Positions 6,261-8,255 of a DNA stretch of 8,255 bases are shown one piece after another; positions within the stretch are counted from its first letter, which is position 1; each line of letters opens with the position of its first letter. Under the pieces are notes generated by a model. That model was not told the DNA's origin, did not search any database, and was given only the letters and a program-made list of their open reading frames with translations. The stretch covers positions 1-8,255 of the forward strand of contig JALOOE010000067.1 of the NCBI GenBank assembly GCA_025454565.1, written 5' to 3'. Origin of the DNA: Anaerolineae bacterium (GTDB taxonomy: Bacteria; Chloroflexota; Anaerolineae; CG2-30-64-16). The translations under genes and the position numbers were made by a program.

Positions 6261-6265
6261 CTCCT
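6261..6265 (-). promoter_or_regulatory. Ribosome-binding site of the MalG-like permease, overlapping the preceding stop
   Basis: AGGAG on the minus strand shares bases with the TAG stop (6266-6264) of the first permease and sits 10 nt before the ATG at 6250. This overlap is a common layout for coupled, equimolar production of two permease subunits. Confidence 0.7.
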
Positions 6266-7178
6266 AATACTCGATGTCGGTGCTCAAAAATTTGAACTGG
6301 ATGATCGAGGCGGTCGCGATAATCGCAAAGAGGATCAGCGCCTCTGCGCTGGCCCGGCCATAGTTGAAGTCGCTGAACGCAGTCTGATAGATCAACTGCA
6401 CGATGGTCATGGTCGAGTTGATCGGCCCACCGCCGGTCATGATGTAGACGCGCTCGAAGATCTGGAAGCCGGCGATGGTGTAGATCACCATCAGATAGAG
6501 CGTGGTCGGTTTGAGGAGCGGGATCGTAATGCTGACCCATTTCCTGAACGCGCTGGCCCCCTCGACCTCCGCCGCCTCGTACAGCTCAGGCGGGATCGCG
6601 CCGATAGCGGCGGAGTAGAGCACCACGCCCGTGCCGGGCACGATCAGAACAGTGCTGAGCACGATGGCCCACAGCGCGATGTCCGGATTCTGCAACCACA
6701 ACACGGGGCCGAGGCCGAACAGCCCAAGCAGGTAGTTGAAGAAGCCGAATTCCGGGTGAAAAATCCAGATCCAGACCAGCGAGATCACGATGATGCTGAT
6801 GACGTTGGGCAGGTAGAACGCGCCGCGGAAGAGCGCTTGCGCCCGGTTGGCGAGCGGTTGAATCAGCGCAGCCACGGCGAGCGAGCTGGAGATCCACGCC
6901 ACGACGACGAAGAACGCATAGATCACAGTGTGCCGCATCGAAGCCCAAAACAGCTTGCTGCTCGCCAGGTCGGTGAAGTTCTTCAGGCCCACCCAACTGC
7001 TGCCCCGCAGATCGACCTTCTGGAAAGCGAAAAGAAACGCCTGGATCACCGGAAAGAAGATGAAGACAGAGAACAGGATCATGCTGGGCGCGATGAAGAA
7101 GTAACTCCACTTGTTGCGCTGCCAGAAGCGGGCGACTCGCGCCAGGGGACCGGGTCGGGTTGCGGGGGATGCGCTCAC
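6264..7178 (-). CDS. ABC sugar transporter permease, MalF/UgpA-like (CUT1, BPD_transp_1)
   Basis: First membrane subunit of the importer, 304 residues, normal for UgpA-type permeases and much shorter than E. coli MalF, which has extra spans and a large periplasmic loop. Likely spans lie at about 25-50, 84-105, 119-141, 168-190, 224-241 and 278-297. The start of the first span, SYFFIAPSMILFSVFIFFPV, and the later VYIMTGGGPINSTMTI (244-259) are hallmark stretches of this subfamily. The EAA loop is EAAEVEGASAFRKW through IPLLKP (201-224); the usual Asp of EAAxxDGA is Glu here, a conservative change. The start is GTG at 7178, with GAGG 6 nt upstream. It follows the binding-protein gene across a 59-bp gap holding a strong palindrome. 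No ATP-binding subunit is encoded in the window, so the complex may borrow a shared MsiK/MalK-type ATPase, or the gene lies off the right edge. Confidence 0.96.
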   Translation of the reverse strand: MSASPATRPGPLARVARFWQRNKWSYFFIAPSMILFSVFIFFPVIQAFLFAFQKVDLRGSSWVGLKNFTDLASSKLFWASMRHTVIYAFFVVVAWISSSLAVAALIQPLANRAQALFRGAFYLPNVISIIVISLVWIWIFHPEFGFFNYLLGLFGLGPVLWLQNPDIALWAIVLSTVLIVPGTGVVLYSAAIGAIPPELYEAAEVEGASAFRKWVSITIPLLKPTTLYLMVIYTIAGFQIFERVYIMTGGGPINSTMTIVQLIYQTAFSDFNYGRASAEALILFAIIATASIIQFKFLSTDIEY

Positions 7179-7200
7179 GGGCGACCTCGCTCGCGAAGAT

Positions 7201-7227
7201 GTAGGGGCGAGGTAACCCCGCCCCTAC
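7201..7227. repeat. 27-bp imperfect palindrome (REP-like) between binding-protein and permease genes
   Basis: Arms gtaggggcgaggt (7201-7213) and acccc-gcccctac (7215-7227) are complementary at 12 of 13 positions around a central base, with one A/C mismatch. In the minus-strand transcript this makes a very GC-rich hairpin 10 nt after the binding protein's stop codon. No U-tract follows, so it does not look like a simple intrinsic terminator. Palindromes with GTAGGGGCG ends recur in many Chloroflexota and other GC-rich genomes, so it is probably one copy of a dispersed family; this is from memory and unchecked. Confidence 0.85.
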
Positions 7228-7237
7228 GTTGCGGATG

Positions 7238-8255
7238 CTATTTGTTCAGCGCGTCGAGTTCCTTCTGGTAGTCCGGCGCGATCTCGTCCATCGCCTGCTT
7301 CGGCGTCTGCTTGCCGAGAATGATGGATTGGAGCGCCGCGCCATAGCGGTTGCCGAGCTCGGCGGATGTGGCGACCGGCGCCTCGTAGACGCCGTATTCC
7401 ACCAGCTTGGAGACCACACCGCGATTGTCGTTGGTGGCGTAGCCGGTATTGCTGCGCCGCAGACCGGGTGCGAGTTGCCAGCCGGGGATATCCTTGGCCA
7501 CCTGGCTGCCGGTGAGGTATTTCGCCAGCTCGTGCGCCGCCTTCACCTTGTCTTTATCGTCGCTGTTCACGACGGCGTAGAGGCCGAACGCGCCGTTGGT
7601 GACCAGCTTGTTGAGTGTGCCGGTCGGCGGCGGCAGGACGGCCAACGGGAAGTTTTCCTTCTCCAGGTCGGGGATGAAGCCGGGGGTGCTCATCAACATC
7701 GCCAGGCTCTTGCGATCCTTGAACTGGGCGCGCACGCCGGCCTGATCGACCGTGCCGTAGTCGGGCGGCGTGACCTTGTGCACCAGCGCCAGATCGGCGA
7801 TCTTCTGGAGCGCCGATAGCCCTTCCGGCTGATTCTGAACGAACTTCTTGCCATCCGCGCTGAGGATGCGGCCGCCGTCGAGGTACATCAGCGGATAGTA
7901 TTCCACCGCGCCCCACTTAGACGATGAGCCGAAGCCATACACCTGCGTGCCGTCAGCCTTCTTGTAGGTCAGCTTCTTGGCGGCTTCCACGAACTGGTCC
8001 CACGTCCACGGTTTCTCCATCGTCGGCAGCTCAACGCCGCGCTCCTTGAAGATGTCTTTGTTGGCGAACACGCTGATGGCCGTCACCCACAGCGGCCACG
8101 CCCAGGTTTTGCCGTCCACGTTCGCCACCTGGAAACCGCTCGGATAGAAGTCCTTCTTATCTTCTTCGGTCAGATACGGCTCGATATTGGAGAGGACGCC
8201 CTGCTTGGCATAGCGCGGCAGGTTCGGGCTGGTGACGCGGAAGACGTTGATGTCG
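7238..8255 (-). CDS. ABC sugar-binding protein, family 1 (SBP_bac_1 type), N-terminus beyond right edge
   Basis: Extracellular solute-binding component that captures the sugar and delivers it to the two permeases. The visible 338 residues cover most of a family-1 binding protein (usually 410-450), so about 80-110 N-terminal residues, including the expected lipoprotein or Sec signal, are off the window. The first visible stretch, INVFRVTSPNLPRYAKQGVL, is the usual region before the hinge. Next come WAWPLWVTAISVFANKDIF and KPWTWDQFVEAAKKLT, which match the conserved pattern (yYNKdlFkeaG...P.TWdEf...akkLt) with FANKDIF in place of YYNKDLF. The clustered tryptophans are consistent with carbohydrate stacking. 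Near the C-terminus, AHELAKYLTGSQVAKDI and GKQTPKQAMDEI are typical family elements. An in-frame GTG at 8128 is not the start because the frame stays open and homologous to the edge. The ligand is unknown; the GH20 neighbour suggests an amino-sugar-containing glycan. Confidence 0.95.
   Translation of the reverse strand, partial: DINVFRVTSPNLPRYAKQGVLSNIEPYLTEEDKKDFYPSGFQVANVDGKTWAWPLWVTAISVFANKDIFKERGVELPTMEKPWTWDQFVEAAKKLTYKKADGTQVYGFGSSSKWGAVEYYPLMYLDGGRILSADGKKFVQNQPEGLSALQKIADLALVHKVTPPDYGTVDQAGVRAQFKDRKSLAMLMSTPGFIPDLEKENFPLAVLPPPTGTLNKLVTNGAFGLYAVVNSDDKDKVKAAHELAKYLTGSQVAKDIPGWQLAPGLRRSNTGYATNDNRGVVSKLVEYGVYEAPVATSAELGNRYGAALQSIILGKQTPKQAMDEIAPDYQKELDALNK

Noticed and set aside
7201..7227. 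Intrinsic terminator after the binding-protein gene
   Set aside because: The stem is strong but there is no run of U on the 3' side, and permease genes of the same transporter follow at once.
7238..8128. Binding protein starting at the GTG at 8128
   Set aside because: The frame continues open to the window edge with sequence typical of the family (LPRYAKQGVL), so this is an internal codon.

Overview
This is a GC-rich window in which every supportable gene is on the minus strand, so transcription runs from high to low coordinates. Codon use (G/C-rich third positions), GTG and TTG starts, an importer without its own ATPase, degenerate heptamer repeats and a GTAGGGGCG-type palindrome together suggest a Chloroflexota-like bacterium, possibly from a metagenome. 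That taxonomic guess rests on general familiarity with such repeats and was not tested by any search.

Layout in transcription order. The 3' part of a sugar-type solute-binding protein gene enters from the right edge (8255-7238). A 27-bp imperfect palindrome (7201-7227) separates it from two CUT1-type (MalF/MalG-like) permease genes (7178-6264 and 6250-5318). A 183-bp gap then holds a likely single-membrane-span microprotein (about 5260-5135). Its stop codon touches the ATG of a 726-residue fusion protein (5134-2954), which joins a GlmU-like nucleotidyltransferase domain to a complete phosphohexomutase. After 26 bp comes a cytoplasmic GH20 beta-N-acetylhexosaminidase-like gene (2927-912), carrying two in-frame heptamer-repeat arrays between its domains. 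A good candidate promoter (878-907) then precedes an MFS transporter gene (832 to the left edge, cut off).

Working model (inference): a binding protein and two permeases import a glycan fragment, using a shared ATPase encoded elsewhere. The GH20 enzyme has no signal peptide and would trim terminal N-acetylhexosamine in the cytoplasm. The fusion protein would interconvert hexose or hexosamine 6- and 1-phosphates, and may once have made, or may still make, a nucleotide sugar. The MFS protein may be separately transcribed.

The most unusual points are the nucleotidyltransferase-phosphomutase fusion, whose NTP-binding signature loop has lost its usual Arg and Lys; the repeat arrays inserted in frame in the GH20 gene; the microprotein wedged between transporter and fusion; and the palindrome placed like the E. 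coli malE-malF REP elements. No rRNA, tRNA, CRISPR array, insertion sequence or convincing rho-independent terminator was seen.
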